Assembly (NCBI RefSeq): GCF_001999245.1
Contig: NZ_CP019630.1
Span: forward strand, 5,175,001 to 5,239,000
Source of the DNA: Roseibium algicola
GTDB lineage: Bacteria; Pseudomonadota; Alphaproteobacteria; Rhizobiales; Stappiaceae
DNA: 64,000 nucleotides
Direction: 5' to 3'
Part shown: one piece after another, positions 17,954 to 27,166 of the stretch
Numbering within the stretch: position 1 is the stretch's first letter
Layout: each line of letters starts with the position of its first letter
Notes under the pieces: generated by a model
The model's input: the letters and a program-made list of their open reading frames with translations, nothing else
Told to the model about the DNA's origin: nothing
Database searches by the model: none
Made by a program: the position numbers and the translations under genes

Positions 17954-18164
17954 CTGGTTCGCCTCTTTGCCATTCTTGCGCCCGGTGTTTCGTCTCAAGA
18001 CAGTTCTTGTTTCAAAACGGGACGAAAATGCTTCCCTGTTGGTTTTTGACCTTTACAAAGCAGGGCGCGTGCCAAGTGCTTGTTGGCGTGAAAGCTTGAG
18101 TGGCGGTCAGAAATTAAGGTTAATTTTCGGTAAAGCTTGTATTAGGGGCGGTTGCCTGTCAGCT

Positions 18165-18377
18165 TAACACTCAGTTCACATAGACGGCGGGTGGGAGGAA
18201 CCTGTTGTTGCAGGTCAGGCCGCGGGCCGATAGGTACAGCCGCCAAGAGCTGCCTCGGTAAAACAAGCGCCGGCCGGAGTGAACAACTGTCCTGAACGGG
18301 CGTCGTGGGGACGCGACCGGTTTTGGGGGGCATCGCAAAGCGCTGGTCACCTTTAGGTGGCCGGCGCTTTGTATTTT
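18165..18377 (+). ncRNA. Candidate structured small RNA
   Basis: A non-coding stretch of about 210 bases with several local stems: ACCTG-TTGTTG-CAGGT (18200-18215), GGCC-GCG-GGCC (18218-18228) and GCGTC-GTGGG-GACGC (about 18300-18314). It ends in a 15-pair intrinsic terminator. It is on the plus strand, ahead of the rhomboid gene. I compared it by eye with the known shapes of SRP RNA, 6S RNA, tmRNA and RNase P RNA and could not match any of them. Confidence 0.4.
18337..18377 (+). terminator. Strong intrinsic terminator upstream of the rhomboid gene
   Basis: A 15-base-pair stem with two G-U pairs (18337-18351 against 18356-18370) and a TTTA loop is followed by GTATTTTC. It ends a transcript that cannot be an annotated gene on this strand, which supports an RNA gene or long leader upstream. 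Confidence 0.8.
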
Positions 18378-18508
18378 CAGGCTTTTTGGGGATTGTGACC
18401 GGAGAAGTCGAATTCACTATTTCCCGGTTTCGCTTGTTCTGGCGGTCGAACCACTCTTGTTTTGTCTTCGATCTGGCTTAGAAGAAAGACAGGAAAGGCA
18501 GAGGGTCC

Positions 18509-19297
18509 ATGAACGTTTACCGCATTGATGAAGAACGCGCCCGGCGCGAAAAAGCCCAGAAGGAACAACCTCCCCAGCGGCCGTCCGGTCCGCCCGTGTT
18601 CAATCTGCCCGGGATCATCGTCTGGCTTGGCGGTATCCTGATTGCGATCCACGTTCTGCGTGTGATGATCCTTCCGGCGAACCTGGACAATCTGATCATC
18701 GAACTTTTTGCATTCTGGCCGGTAAAATATGCCTATCTCGGCAGTCTGCCGCCTTTTGATCTTCTCTCCAGCCTCTGGGCCTTCGTCACTTACAGCCTGC
18801 TGCATGGTGGCGCCATGCACATCATCTTCAACCTGCTCTGGATGGCGATTTTCGGCAGTGCGGTTGCCAGGCGGTTTGGCGTAGGTCGATTTCTGCTGTT
18901 TTCGGCGGCCTGTTCCGTTGGCGGGGCGCTGGCTCATCTTGCCACCCACTGGGGGGAAGGGGCGCCGATGATCGGCGCATCCGCCGCCATTTCCGGCCAG
19001 ATGGCTGCGGCCATTCGTTTCGTTTTCGAGCGTGGTGGCCCGCTGGGAGCGATCCGCAGCAACGATCCGACGGCCTATTTCGTGCCGGCGCAGCCGTTTG
19101 CGGAATGCCTTCGCAATCAACAGGTTCTGGTTTTTGTTGCGGTATGGTTCGGGCTCAACCTGTTCTTCGGTCTGATGAGCGGTCCCGTTGCGGGACAGCC
19201 GGCAAGTGTTGCCTGGCAAGCTCATATTGGTGGATTTGTCGCCGGACTTGCCCTGTTCCCGCTGTTCGACCCCGTGCCGCAGCGGCGTAATTCCTGA
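18509..19297 (+). CDS. Rhomboid-family intramembrane serine protease
   Basis: 262 residues with six predicted membrane helices after a charged N-terminal tail. The catalytic Ser lies in GASAAISG (about 152-159) and the His in AHIGGFVAGL of the last helix; the HGGAMHIIFNLLWM segment is the conserved helix-2 motif. Rhomboids cut single-pass membrane proteins within the bilayer. The start ATG follows GGCAGAGGGTCC. It stands alone with a candidate RNA and terminator upstream. Confidence 0.93.
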   Translation: MNVYRIDEERARREKAQKEQPPQRPSGPPVFNLPGIIVWLGGILIAIHVLRVMILPANLDNLIIELFAFWPVKYAYLGSLPPFDLLSSLWAFVTYSLLHGGAMHIIFNLLWMAIFGSAVARRFGVGRFLLFSAACSVGGALAHLATHWGEGAPMIGASAAISGQMAAAIRFVFERGGPLGAIRSNDPTAYFVPAQPFAECLRNQQVLVFVAVWFGLNLFFGLMSGPVAGQPASVAWQAHIGGFVAGLALFPLFDPVPQRRNS

Positions 19298-19577
19298 CGC
19301 GAAGCGAAAGTGGCTTCAAGACGCAAGGTCAACAGTTTGCGCGATCTGATTTTTTTGCCATGATACCTGACGACTGGAGGTCGTCCTGTCGGATTCGAAT
19401 GGACGTCCGGCCCCAGTCGGTGCGAAAGTGGTCGAGCAGCTGGAACATCTCCTTCCGGAGACCGGCTGGCAGACTACATTAAGGTCGATCAACTATTGAC
19501 GTTTGATCGCTTCCGATTGAGCGTCGGTTGATCTGGTCCGGTAAAACGGACCGATTGATGCCATGGGAGGTGATTGA

Positions 19578-20009
19578 ATGACCGTAGCCGCTATCCTGAG
19601 TGGGAAAGGCCACGATATTATCACAGCGCGCAGCGACGCGTTGCTCAGCGAAATTTGTGAAACCCTGGCAAAACACAAGATCGGTGCCGTGGTCGTTTCC
19701 GACAAGGAGGGTGCCGTTGACGGCATTGTGTCAGAGCGGGACATCGTTCGCGTGGTCGGTACGCAGGGCGTGTCGGCGCTGAAAACACCGGTTTCCGGTG
19801 TCATGACCAAAAACGTGGTTACCTGCTCCGAAGAGAACAACATCAATGAAGTCATGGCTCGCATGACACAGGGCAGGTTCCGCCATATGCCGGTCGTGAA
19901 GGACGGAAAGCTGACCGGTGTGATCTCCATCGGCGACGTCGTGAAGTTCAAGATTGCGCAGGTTGAACTCGAAGCCGAGCAGATGCGCAGCTACATTACG
20001 ATGGCCTGA
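19578..20009 (+). CDS. CBS-domain protein
   Basis: 143 residues made only of two CBS domains: GAVVVSDKEGAVDGIVSERDIVRVV in the first and RHMPVVKDGKLTGVISIGDVVKFK in the second. Such pairs bind adenine nucleotides or NAD(H) and act as energy sensors. Strong GGGAGG ribosome site. The partner protein is unknown. Confidence 0.92.
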   Translation: MTVAAILSGKGHDIITARSDALLSEICETLAKHKIGAVVVSDKEGAVDGIVSERDIVRVVGTQGVSALKTPVSGVMTKNVVTCSEENNINEVMARMTQGRFRHMPVVKDGKLTGVISIGDVVKFKIAQVELEAEQMRSYITMA

Positions 20010-20013
20010 CGTG

Positions 20014-20043
20014 AAAAAGGCTGGCTTGTAGGCCAGCCTTTTT
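20014..20043. terminator. Bidirectional intrinsic terminator (CBS gene and napC)
   Basis: The sequence AAAAAGGCTGGC-TTGTA-GGCCAGCCTTTTT forms a stem with A-run and T-run on both sides. It can stop both the CBS transcript and the converging nap operon, whose last gene ends at 20062. Confidence 0.92.
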
Positions 20044-20061
20044 GTTTCGACGTGTGATTTA

Positions 20062-20712
20062 TCAATCTTGCCGTTTTGCCAGAAACGCGGTGGCTTCCTT
20101 CAGCATTTTCTCGGGTTTTTCCCCGTGCCATGCCGACTGAGACATGTCCGGCAAGCGATGCGCAATGCCCTTGTGGCAATCGATGCAGGTCTTTTCACCC
20201 GTGAACAGGAAGCGTTGGTGCGCCTCAGAGGCCCTTCCACTCTGACGGGTTATGTCCATGGAATCGGCGGAATGGCAGTTGCGGCACTCCAGCGAATTGT
20301 TCGCCTTGAGCCGGGCCCATTCGTGCTGGGCCAGTTCAAGTCGGTGTTCCAGAAACTTTTCCCGCGTATTGATCGTCCCGAAGATCTTGCCCCAGACCTC
20401 CTTTGAAGCCTGCATCTTGCGGGCGATCTTGTCTGTCCATTCATGGGGGACATGACAATCCGGGCACGTGGCTCTCACGCCCGAGCGGTTGGAGTAGTGG
20501 ATTGTCGTTTTAAGCTCGGCAAAGACGTTGTCGCGCATCTCGTGACAGCCCGTGCAGAACTTCTCGGTATTGGTCAACTCCAGCGCGGTGTTGAAACCAC
20601 CCCAGAAAATTATGCCCATGATGAAGCCGCCGAGGGTCAGAAAGCCGAGGCTGTAGTGCACGCTCGGGCGGCGGATGGTGGTCCAGAGCCTTTTGAGGAA
20701 GGCCAGCATCAT
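20062..20712 (-). CDS. napC: NapC, membrane-anchored tetraheme cytochrome c (quinol oxidase of Nap)
   Basis: 216 residues of the NapC/NirT family: one N-terminal membrane helix (about 17-40) followed by four heme c motifs CTGCH, CPDCH, CRNCH and CIDCH. It takes electrons from the quinol pool and passes them to NapB. Its start overlaps the end of napB by four bases. There is no napGH in the cluster, so NapC is the only visible quinol connection. Last gene of the nap operon. Confidence 0.96.
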   Translation of the reverse strand: MMLAFLKRLWTTIRRPSVHYSLGFLTLGGFIMGIIFWGGFNTALELTNTEKFCTGCHEMRDNVFAELKTTIHYSNRSGVRATCPDCHVPHEWTDKIARKMQASKEVWGKIFGTINTREKFLEHRLELAQHEWARLKANNSLECRNCHSADSMDITRQSGRASEAHQRFLFTGEKTCIDCHKGIAHRLPDMSQSAWHGEKPEKMLKEATAFLAKRQD

Positions 20713-21179
20713 TTGGCCCCCTCTTTGGATTTCACATATTCGAGCACTTCATCGACATCGACAAAGTCGTTCTCGACCAGAGGCCGGGCGTCGGTCTGCG
20801 GCACGTGGCACTGATTGCAGAAGTACCGCCGGGGCGTGACGGACGCCAGGAACTGGTTGTCCCGGTTCATGAAATGCGTGATCGACACCATTGGCGCCTG
20901 GCTGACTTCAATGGCTGTACGGGAATGACAGCTCAGGCACTTGTTGGAGTTCTTGTCGATCTGATAGCCCTCGATCGTGTGAGGGATAAGCGGTGGCTGC
21001 TCGGGATAGTTCCGCACCTGGCGAATGTCGGAGTTCACCGGCTTTGGCATCGGGGCAGGCGTCCCGTTTTCCGCCAACGGCGTTGCGGGGCGCATGGTGG
21101 CGATGTGTTCCTGGGCGGCTGCGGCAGCTGCGGCAACCAACAGGGCGGCGCAGGCAAGGCCGATTGCAAAGCGTTTCAT
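20709..21179 (-). CDS. napB: NapB, periplasmic diheme cytochrome c subunit
   Basis: 156 residues with signal peptide ([20 protein letters not shown]...AAQ) and two heme c sites CLSCHS and CNQCHV, the standard NapB pattern. The conserved histidine ligands are in IPHTIEGYQ and SITHFMN. It receives electrons from NapC and reduces NapA. The gap to napA is eight bases, and it overlaps napC by four. Confidence 0.96.
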   Translation of the reverse strand: MKRFAIGLACAALLVAAAAAAAQEHIATMRPATPLAENGTPAPMPKPVNSDIRQVRNYPEQPPLIPHTIEGYQIDKNSNKCLSCHSRTAIEVSQAPMVSITHFMNRDNQFLASVTPRRYFCNQCHVPQTDARPLVENDFVDVDEVLEYVKSKEGAK

Positions 21180-21187
21180 GGCTCACC

Positions 21188-23683
21188 TCACACTGCTTCT
21201 ACGCGCACGGCGCATTTCTTGAAATCGGTCTGCTTCGACAGCGGATCGGTCGCGTCCAGCGTGACCTTGTTGATCAACTGGCGGGCATCGAACCAGGGCA
21301 CGAAAATCAGCCCCTTGGGCGGTTTGTTGCGGCCTCTGGTTTCGACGCGGGTGAGAATTTCCCCACGTCTGGATTTGATGCGCACTTCCGCACCGCGCCT
21401 CAGGCCTAGAGCCTCGGCATCGTCCGGATGCATGTAGCAGAGGGCATCGGGCACGGCCTTGTAGAGTTCAGGTACGCGCTGCGTCATCGATCCGGAGTGC
21501 CAGTGCTCCAGAACCCGGCCGGTGGACAGCCAGAAGGGATACTCCTCATCCGGGCTTTCCGCGGGCGGTTCAAAGGGCAAGGCGAAGGCAACAGCCTTGC
21601 CGTCCGGTTTCCCATAGAAGTCGAACGCCGCTCCCTCTTTCACATAAGGGTCGTATTTGCCGTTGTAGCGCCAGCGGGTTTCCTTGCCGTCCACCACGGG
21701 CCAACGGAGCCCGCGCACCTGGTGGTAGGTGTCGAAATCCGCCAGGTCGTGGCCATGTCCGCGGCCGAACTGGGCATATTCCTCAAACAGGCCTTTCTGG
21801 ATGTAGAAGCCGAACTCGTCGGATTCGCGGTTCTCGTAGTCTTCCGCCCGTTCGCTGTTGGGGAAGGCGTTGACATTGCCGTTTTCGAATAGAACTTCGT
21901 ACAGCGTCTTTCCCTTGTAATCGGGATTGTCGGCCAGAAGCTCGGGCGGCCAGACTTCGTCTGTTGTGAAACGTTTGGAAAATTCAACCAGCTGCCACAG
22001 GTCGGACATCGCCCCTTCCGGTGCGTCGACGAGCTGGTGCCAGAACTGGGTGCGGCGCTCGGCGTTGCCGTAGGCACCTTCCTTTTCCACCCACATTGCG
22101 GTTGGCAGCACAAGGTCGGCGGCTTCTGCCGTCACAGTTGGGTAGGCATCGGAAACGACGATGAAGTTTTCCGGATTGCGATATCCGGGCAGGCCTTCTT
22201 CCATCATGTTCGGGGCGGCCTGCATGTTGTTGTTGACCTGCACCCAGTAGCAGTTGATTTCGCCGTCCTTGAGTTTCCGGTTCTGCAGAACGGCATGTGC
22301 ACCGATCCATTCAGGAACGGTTCCTGCCGGCAGTTTCCAGATCTTTTCGGCTGTTGCCCGGTGCTCCGGATTTGAAACCACGAGGTCGGCAGGCAGGCGG
22401 TGAGCGAAGGTGCCGACTTCGCGGGCGGTGCCGCAGGCAGACGGCTGGCCGGTCAGGGAAAAGGGGGAATTGCCGGGCTGGGCAATTTTACCGGTCAACA
22501 GGTGGATATTGTAGATGAGGTTGTTCATCCACACACCGCGGGTATGCTGGTTGACGCCCATGGTCCAAAGGGACATCACCTTGGTGTCCGGATCTGCGTA
22601 CAGCTCAGCGATCTGCTGAAGCCGCTCCCTTGAAACTCCGGACTTCTCCGCTGCAAAATCCAGAGTATAGGGTTTCACGAATTCGGCGAATTCCTCGAGA
22701 GACATCGGCTCGGAATCGCCGCTGCCGGCATTCGCTGCAGCGGCTTCAAGCGGATTTTCCGGTCGCAAGCCATAGCCGATGTCCTGTGCGCCCTTCCGGA
22801 AATTGACGTGGTTTGACACGAACTCCTCGTTCACCGCGCCGGACTGGATGATGTGGTTCGCAATATAATTGGCGATGATCAGGTCCGTCTGGGGAACGAA
22901 TACGCCGGGAATGTCCGCCAGATCGAAGCTGCGATGTTCGAAGGTGGAAAGCACGGCAACCTTGACATGGGGATGGCTGAGGCGCCGGTCGGCGATCCTG
23001 GTCCACAGGATCGGGTGCATCTCGGCCATGTTGGAGCCCCAGAGCACAAAGGCGTCGGCGTTTTCAAAGTCGTCGTAGCAGCCCATGGGCTCGTCAATGC
23101 CGAAGGCACGGATGAACCCGACGACCGCTGACGCCATGCAGTGGCGAGCGTTGGGGTCGATATTGTTGGAGCGGAAGCCGGCTTTCATCAGCTTGGAAGC
23201 CGCATACCCCTCCCAGACCGTCCATTGGCCCGAGCCGAACATTCCGACAGCCTTCGGGCCCTTGGCCTTCAGTGTTGCCTTCCATTTCTCGGCCATGATA
23301 TCGAACGCTTCGTCCCAGGACACCGGTTCGAAGTCGCCGTCCTTGTCGAACTTGCCGTTCTTCTTGCGCAGGAGCGGTGTCGTCAGCCTGTCCTTGCCGT
23401 ACATGATCTTCGACAGGAAGTAGCCCTTGACGCAGTTGAGGCCCCGGTTCACCTCCGCTTCAGCGTCGCCGTGGGTTGCAACCACGCGTCCAGCCTTGGT
23501 CGCGACCATGATGGAGCAGCCGGTGCCGCAGAAGCGGCAGGCTGCCTTGGACCACTTCAGGTCAGTCAAATGCGCATGGGTAACAAGGTTCTGTGCGGCC
23601 GCAGGCACCGGTAGTCCCGCTGCCGCGGCGGCGGCCGCCACAGCCTGCGCCTTGATGACATCACGTCTGCTTATTCCGCTCAT
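21188..23683 (-). CDS. napA: NapA, catalytic subunit of periplasmic nitrate reductase
   Basis: 831 residues, the standard length. A twin-arginine signal ([13 protein letters not shown]...) precedes the [4Fe-4S] cysteines at about 49, 52, 56 and 84 (CRFCGTGC...NCVKGYF). The molybdenum ligand is the Cys in ARHCMASAV (about 182). Bis-MGD-binding segments follow. It reduces nitrate to nitrite in the periplasm. The start overlaps napD by four bases, consistent with NapD acting as its Tat-signal chaperone. Confidence 0.98.
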   Translation of the reverse strand: MSGISRRDVIKAQAVAAAAAAAGLPVPAAAQNLVTHAHLTDLKWSKAACRFCGTGCSIMVATKAGRVVATHGDAEAEVNRGLNCVKGYFLSKIMYGKDRLTTPLLRKKNGKFDKDGDFEPVSWDEAFDIMAEKWKATLKAKGPKAVGMFGSGQWTVWEGYAASKLMKAGFRSNNIDPNARHCMASAVVGFIRAFGIDEPMGCYDDFENADAFVLWGSNMAEMHPILWTRIADRRLSHPHVKVAVLSTFEHRSFDLADIPGVFVPQTDLIIANYIANHIIQSGAVNEEFVSNHVNFRKGAQDIGYGLRPENPLEAAAANAGSGDSEPMSLEEFAEFVKPYTLDFAAEKSGVSRERLQQIAELYADPDTKVMSLWTMGVNQHTRGVWMNNLIYNIHLLTGKIAQPGNSPFSLTGQPSACGTAREVGTFAHRLPADLVVSNPEHRATAEKIWKLPAGTVPEWIGAHAVLQNRKLKDGEINCYWVQVNNNMQAAPNMMEEGLPGYRNPENFIVVSDAYPTVTAEAADLVLPTAMWVEKEGAYGNAERRTQFWHQLVDAPEGAMSDLWQLVEFSKRFTTDEVWPPELLADNPDYKGKTLYEVLFENGNVNAFPNSERAEDYENRESDEFGFYIQKGLFEEYAQFGRGHGHDLADFDTYHQVRGLRWPVVDGKETRWRYNGKYDPYVKEGAAFDFYGKPDGKAVAFALPFEPPAESPDEEYPFWLSTGRVLEHWHSGSMTQRVPELYKAVPDALCYMHPDDAEALGLRRGAEVRIKSRRGEILTRVETRGRNKPPKGLIFVPWFDARQLINKVTLDATDPLSKQTDFKKCAVRVEAV

Positions 23684-23964
23684 TGTGTGTCTCCTTGAAG
23701 GGAGGTCGGTGTCGCCTCGGGCGCACCGTCTGTCTGGTGGTAAACAAGGGATGCGCTCACAACGCCGGTGAGCAGCTGGATATCCGTGAGGGCCTGTACG
23801 ATTTCCGCTTCGTTCGCGGTTTCCAGTGTCACGATCAGGCGTCCCTGATCATCGGAATGGGCGATCTCGGCGCCGCCGAGCGCAAGAATGTCCCGCTCGA
23901 CATCGGATATCGCCTCTGTCCGCGCATGAACGAGAAGACTGGCTATGTGGACTGTTGTGCTCAT
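23680..23964 (-). CDS. napD: NapD, chaperone for the NapA Tat signal
   Basis: 94 residues from the ATG at 23964 ([20 protein letters not shown]), the usual NapD length and start. NapD folds as a ferredoxin-like domain and binds the NapA signal peptide until cofactor insertion is finished. It overlaps napF at the start and napA at the end by four bases each, so translation is coupled. Confidence 0.93.
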   Translation of the reverse strand: MSTTVHIASLLVHARTEAISDVERDILALGGAEIAHSDDQGRLIVTLETANEAEIVQALTDIQLLTGVVSASLVYHQTDGAPEATPTSLQGDTQ

Positions 23965-24476
23965 GCTGTCTGGGCATCCTCTTTGGGATGGACAATGGCC
24001 AGTGCATCCTGCGGACAGACTGGGAGACAGGCTCCGCAGCCCGTGCAGGCATCTGTTTCGATGCGAAGCTGGCCAAAGGGGCGTTTGGTGAGATCTATGC
24101 GGATTGCCGAAGTGGGGCAGATATCCCGGCACACCTGGCAGGCAATGCCATGATCCTGCAGGCAACCCGGCTGAAATTCAGCCTTCATCGGCCAGGCCGG
24201 CGTGCGCTTCGTTTCAAAGACGTCCTGTGCGCAGGCATCTGCGCATTTGCCGCAGAAAGTACATTCGCCGCCGTCGAAAATAACTTCCGGCCGCCCGGTG
24301 TCGTCCGGCCTCAAGATGGATTCAGGGCAAGCTTCGGTGCAGGCGTTACAGCTTGTGCAACGTGCGGCAACAAGAGCTTCGTCCGTCCAGGGTGGGCGAA
24401 GTCTCTGGATCTCCGGTTGGCTGGGCAGTTTCAGGAATGCTCTGCGGCTGGCCGAAAAATGAGGGTCGGGAGACAT
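23961..24476 (-). CDS. napF: NapF, ferredoxin-type iron-sulfur protein
   Basis: 171 residues from the ATG at 24476 (MSPDPHFSASRRAFLKLPSQ). Four cysteine clusters are visible: CTSCNACTEACP, CTFCGKCADACAQ, CQVCRDICP and CTGCGACLPVCP, enough for up to four [4Fe-4S] centres. NapF is a cytoplasmic accessory protein that takes part in NapA maturation. The N-terminal RRAFL resembles a Tat motif, but NapF proteins generally stay in the cytoplasm. Confidence 0.94.
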   Translation of the reverse strand: MSPDPHFSASRRAFLKLPSQPEIQRLRPPWTDEALVAARCTSCNACTEACPESILRPDDTGRPEVIFDGGECTFCGKCADACAQDVFETKRTPAWPMKAEFQPGCLQDHGIACQVCRDICPTSAIRIDLTKRPFGQLRIETDACTGCGACLPVCPQDALAIVHPKEDAQTA

Positions 24477-24480
24477 GGCA

Positions 24481-24636
24481 TCAGCCCGTCGGCGGCCCAA
24501 GGACCAGCTGTGACATCCAGATGATAAAGCCGTAGCCGCCAACAATTGCGACGGAAAGCGCCGGGGCAAGCAAAACGGCCAACAGGATGAACGCAATCCG
24601 TTCGTCCCGTTTGCTTGGAACAGTGTTGTCCGCCAT
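24481..24636 (-). CDS. napE: NapE, small membrane protein of the nap operon
   Basis: 51 residues (MADNTVPSKRDERIAFILLA...) with one membrane helix; a short charged N-terminus precedes it. NapE is typical of alphaproteobacterial nap operons, and its role is unknown. The gap to napF is four bases. First gene of napEFDABC. I see no clear FNR/NnrR half-site pair in the 150 bases upstream. Confidence 0.85.
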   Translation of the reverse strand: MADNTVPSKRDERIAFILLAVLLAPALSVAIVGGYGFIIWMSQLVLGPPTG

Positions 24637-24842
24637 AGCCTCTCCCTCAGCTTGCGGTCGATAGGGAATCAGGCACGGGGTTTTGATCTTGTTGTTCGCG
24701 CCTGATGGAAATTTAGGCACAAGAGAGAGGGTGGAGATATACGGGATACTACTTAAAATTTTGTTTCAAGAATTCGAAAGTTAATATGTTTCAATGGCTT
24801 GCGGATAAGCCTCGCTCAAGGCAGGTGGCTCTACTGCCGGGC

Positions 24843-25298
24843 TCAACCCTTGCCGTAAACTTCGTCGGGATCATAGACCCTCTCGGTTTCCACGCGCTCC
24901 AGACGCACAGACCCATCGTCACCTTTGATGGTTTTACGATAAAAACAAGAGCGATATCCCACATGGCAGGTTGCGCCATTGCCGGCAACCGAAACCTTCA
25001 GGACCAGGGCGTCCTGGTCGCAATCGGTCAGGATTTCATGTACGGTCTGGATCTGGCCGGAGGTTTCGCCCTTCTTCCAGAAGCTCTGGCGAGAACGGCT
25101 CCAGTACCAGGCCTCGCCGGTCTCGATCGTCCGCTTCAGGGCCTCGGCGTTCATGTAGCCAACCATGAGCACTTCGCCTGACGCCACATCGGTGACGACA
25201 GCCACAATCAGGCCGTCCCGGTCGAACTTAGGCATCATCAGATCGCCGTTTTCGACCGTTTCCTTGTCGCCGCGCTCAGTCAGGTGGGTATTGCACAT
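24843..25298 (-). CDS. hisI: Phosphoribosyl-AMP cyclohydrolase
   Basis: 151 residues. The HisI signature is present: [50 protein letters not shown] and [13 protein letters not shown] with the zinc cysteines. It opens the purine ring of phosphoribosyl-AMP in histidine synthesis. It stands apart from other his genes, as is common in alphaproteobacteria, and is next to folE. Confidence 0.95.
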   Translation of the reverse strand: MCNTHLTERGDKETVENGDLMMPKFDRDGLIVAVVTDVASGEVLMVGYMNAEALKRTIETGEAWYWSRSRQSFWKKGETSGQIQTVHEILTDCDQDALVLKVSVAGNGATCHVGYRSCFYRKTIKGDDGSVRLERVETERVYDPDEVYGKG

Positions 25299-25304
25299 GG
25301 GAGG

Positions 25305-25340
25305 AAAGCCCTTGTCGTCATTGATAACGCAAGGGCTGAA
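25305..25340 (-). terminator. Possible terminator between folE and hisI
   Basis: On the minus strand AGCCCTTG and CAAGGGCT (25307-25314, 25330-25337) pair around a 15-base loop, followed by TTTCC. The stem is short and the tail weak, so it may only reduce read-through into hisI. Confidence 0.4.
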
Positions 25341-25343
25341 AAC

Positions 25344-25979
25344 TCAAAGACCCTTGCCGCGTACCAGAGACATGAATTTCGCCTGTTCGGCGGGATCGTC
25401 CTGGAATACGCCGGTAAACTGGGTGGTGATCGTGGAAACACCGGGTTTCTGGACACCGCGCATGGTCATGCACTGGTGTTCGGCTTCCAGCATCACGGCC
25501 AGGCCACGCGGGGCCAGAGCGTCGTCAATGACCGATGCGATCTGCGCAGTCAAGTTTTCCTGCGTTTGCAGACGCTTGGCGTAGATGTCGACAACGCGTG
25601 CCAGTTTGGAAAGACCAACGACGCCTTCTGCCGGGTAATAGGCGATATGAGCTTCGCCGATGAAAGGCAGCATGTGGTGTTCGCAATGGGAATGGAACGG
25701 GATGCCGCGCACAAGGACGATATCCTTGTAGCCGCCAACATCTTCGAACGTCCTTGCAAGATGCTCTGCCGGATCTTCGAAGTAGCCACTGTAAAGCTGG
25801 CTCAGTGCCTTGACCACGCGCTTCGGTGTTTCCACCAGACCTTCGCGGTCCGGGTCGTCGCCGGTCCAGGCCAGAAGCGTGCGCACTGCAGCTTCCGCTT
25901 CTTCACGGCTTGGCCGATGCAACTGATCCGGCGACTTTCTTTCGAAGGTTTTTTCTACCGGCTTGAGGACAGCGTCCAT
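25344..25979 (-). CDS. folE: GTP cyclohydrolase I
   Basis: 211 residues from the ATG at 25979 ([19 protein letters not shown]), with GCGAGGATC just upstream; an earlier ATG at 26015 lacks a ribosome site. The catalytic/zinc motif is [12 protein letters not shown], followed by [20 protein letters not shown] and HQCMTMRG. It converts GTP to dihydroneopterin triphosphate for folate. hisI lies downstream; a weak hairpin separates them. Confidence 0.95.
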   Translation of the reverse strand: MDAVLKPVEKTFERKSPDQLHRPSREEAEAAVRTLLAWTGDDPDREGLVETPKRVVKALSQLYSGYFEDPAEHLARTFEDVGGYKDIVLVRGIPFHSHCEHHMLPFIGEAHIAYYPAEGVVGLSKLARVVDIYAKRLQTQENLTAQIASVIDDALAPRGLAVMLEAEHQCMTMRGVQKPGVSTITTQFTGVFQDDPAEQAKFMSLVRGKGL

Positions 25980-26267
25980 GGGGATCCTCGCAATTTTACC
26001 CTTGTCACTCGTCATACGGCGCCCGCTGGTGCACAGATCAGAAGGTTCGGGCTTTTCAAGCCGCGGACCCTTATCATACTCCAGGCAAAAAGCGAACGCA
26101 CAGTTTCTGAGCGGGAGGAGCCGGTTTCTAGCGTGCAAACGTCATGCGAAAGACCAACTGCGACCACTCTGCCCCTTGCGAATTTGCCGTGGCGTCTGAT
26201 GTATATATATGAAAGCAGTGCGCCATCAATGTGTCGCGCATCACAGGCATTCACGAAGAGGCGAGTT

Positions 26268-26720
26268 ATGCTCGACGACATTTATAACGCGAAGATCCTT
26301 GAATTCGCCGGAAATATCCCGCGGATCGGCCGTCTCGAGCATCCGGACGCAAGCGCAAAAGCTCATTCCAAATTGTGTGGCTCCACCGTCATTGTCGACC
26401 TTTCCATGAAGGACGGCGTCGTCACGGATTTTGCTCACGACGTCAAAGCCTGCGCGCTTGGCCAGGCGTCTTCGTCAATCATGGCTCGAAATATCATCGG
26501 CGCGCGCGCAGATGAGTTGCGCGAAGTGCAACAGACCATGCGCGCCATGTTGAAGGAAGGCGGCGAGGCCCCCACAGGCCGCTTCGAAGACCTGAAGTTT
26601 CTGGAACCGGTCCGCGAATACAAGGCGCGCCATGCCTCGACGCTATTGACCTTTGATGCCGTTGTCGACGCGCTCGACCAGATCGAGGCAAAAGCCAAGG
26701 AAGACAGCGCGGTCGCGTGA
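26268..26720 (+). CDS. NifU/IscU-like iron-sulfur cluster scaffold homologue
   Basis: 150 residues from the ATG at 26268 (MLDDIYNAKILEFAGNIPR). It aligns with the NifU N-terminal fold: HSKLCGSTVIVDL and DVKACALGQASSSIMA carry the first two cysteines, near residues 37 and 62. The third cysteine, normally in a KCATL segment, is missing: the sequence reads EYKARHASTLLTF. The protein may not assemble clusters like IscU, or may use the His in ARHAST. yidD overlaps its stop codon by four bases. Confidence 0.85.
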   Translation: MLDDIYNAKILEFAGNIPRIGRLEHPDASAKAHSKLCGSTVIVDLSMKDGVVTDFAHDVKACALGQASSSIMARNIIGARADELREVQQTMRAMLKEGGEAPTGRFEDLKFLEPVREYKARHASTLLTFDAVVDALDQIEAKAKEDSAVA

Positions 26721-27088
26721 CCGCAGTTCTGCGTCCCATGTGTTCTTGCCATAACGAACCGCGAAAGCCGGATGGCCGATTGTCACCAATCGGATATGTA
26801 GCGATTGGGCTTATCTGGCTTTACCGCCATTCCCTGTCGCTCTTCATGGGGCGCACCTGCCGCTACGCGCCGACTTGCTCCGATTACACCGAGCAATCCA
26901 TTCGCCGCTTCGGCTTTTGGGCCGGGGGGTGGGTTGGCTTGTCCCGGGTTCTTCGGTGTAATCCCTGGGGCTCCTCCGGTTTTGACCCGATTCCAGACAC
27001 CTTGCCGCCAGATGCGCACTGGTTTTTGCCCTGGCGTTACGGTCATTGGACCGGCAAGCACATACCGCCGGAACATCGTCTGGACTAA
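26717..27088 (+). CDS. yidD: YidD, membrane protein insertion efficiency factor
   Basis: 123 residues, with the diagnostic MGRTCRYAPTCSDYTEQSI and RVLRCNPWGSSGFDPIP blocks. YidD is a small membrane-associated protein that supports YidC-dependent insertion. The GTG start overlaps the previous stop by four bases (GTGA), giving translational coupling; an ATG at 26738 is the alternative. It is not next to yidC here, as is frequent in Hyphomicrobiales. Confidence 0.92.
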   Translation: MTAVLRPMCSCHNEPRKPDGRLSPIGYVAIGLIWLYRHSLSLFMGRTCRYAPTCSDYTEQSIRRFGFWAGGWVGLSRVLRCNPWGSSGFDPIPDTLPPDAHWFLPWRYGHWTGKHIPPEHRLD

Positions 27089-27166
27089 TCGCTCATCCGA
27101 TCTGTTGTTGACCTAACGTCAGGTTGGTGCAACGCTTGCCTCTCATGCCAGAAGGCGGAGGGAAGA

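Larger units (their letters stand above)
17954..18508. other. Intergenic region holding a candidate structured RNA
   Basis: About 555 bases between the divergent PAS and rhomboid genes without a convincing coding frame. The right half (18165-18377) looks structured and ends in a strong terminator; the left part is AT-richer and presumably holds promoters. Confidence 0.5.

Noticed and set aside
18200..18250. SRP RNA-like AGGTCAGG sequence
   Set aside because: The GGAA-loop and conserved asymmetric loop of SRP RNA are absent.
24637..24790. FNR/NnrR site upstream of napE
   Set aside because: I looked for TTGAT-N4-ATCAA and TTGCG-N4-CGCAA pairs and found only loose matches.
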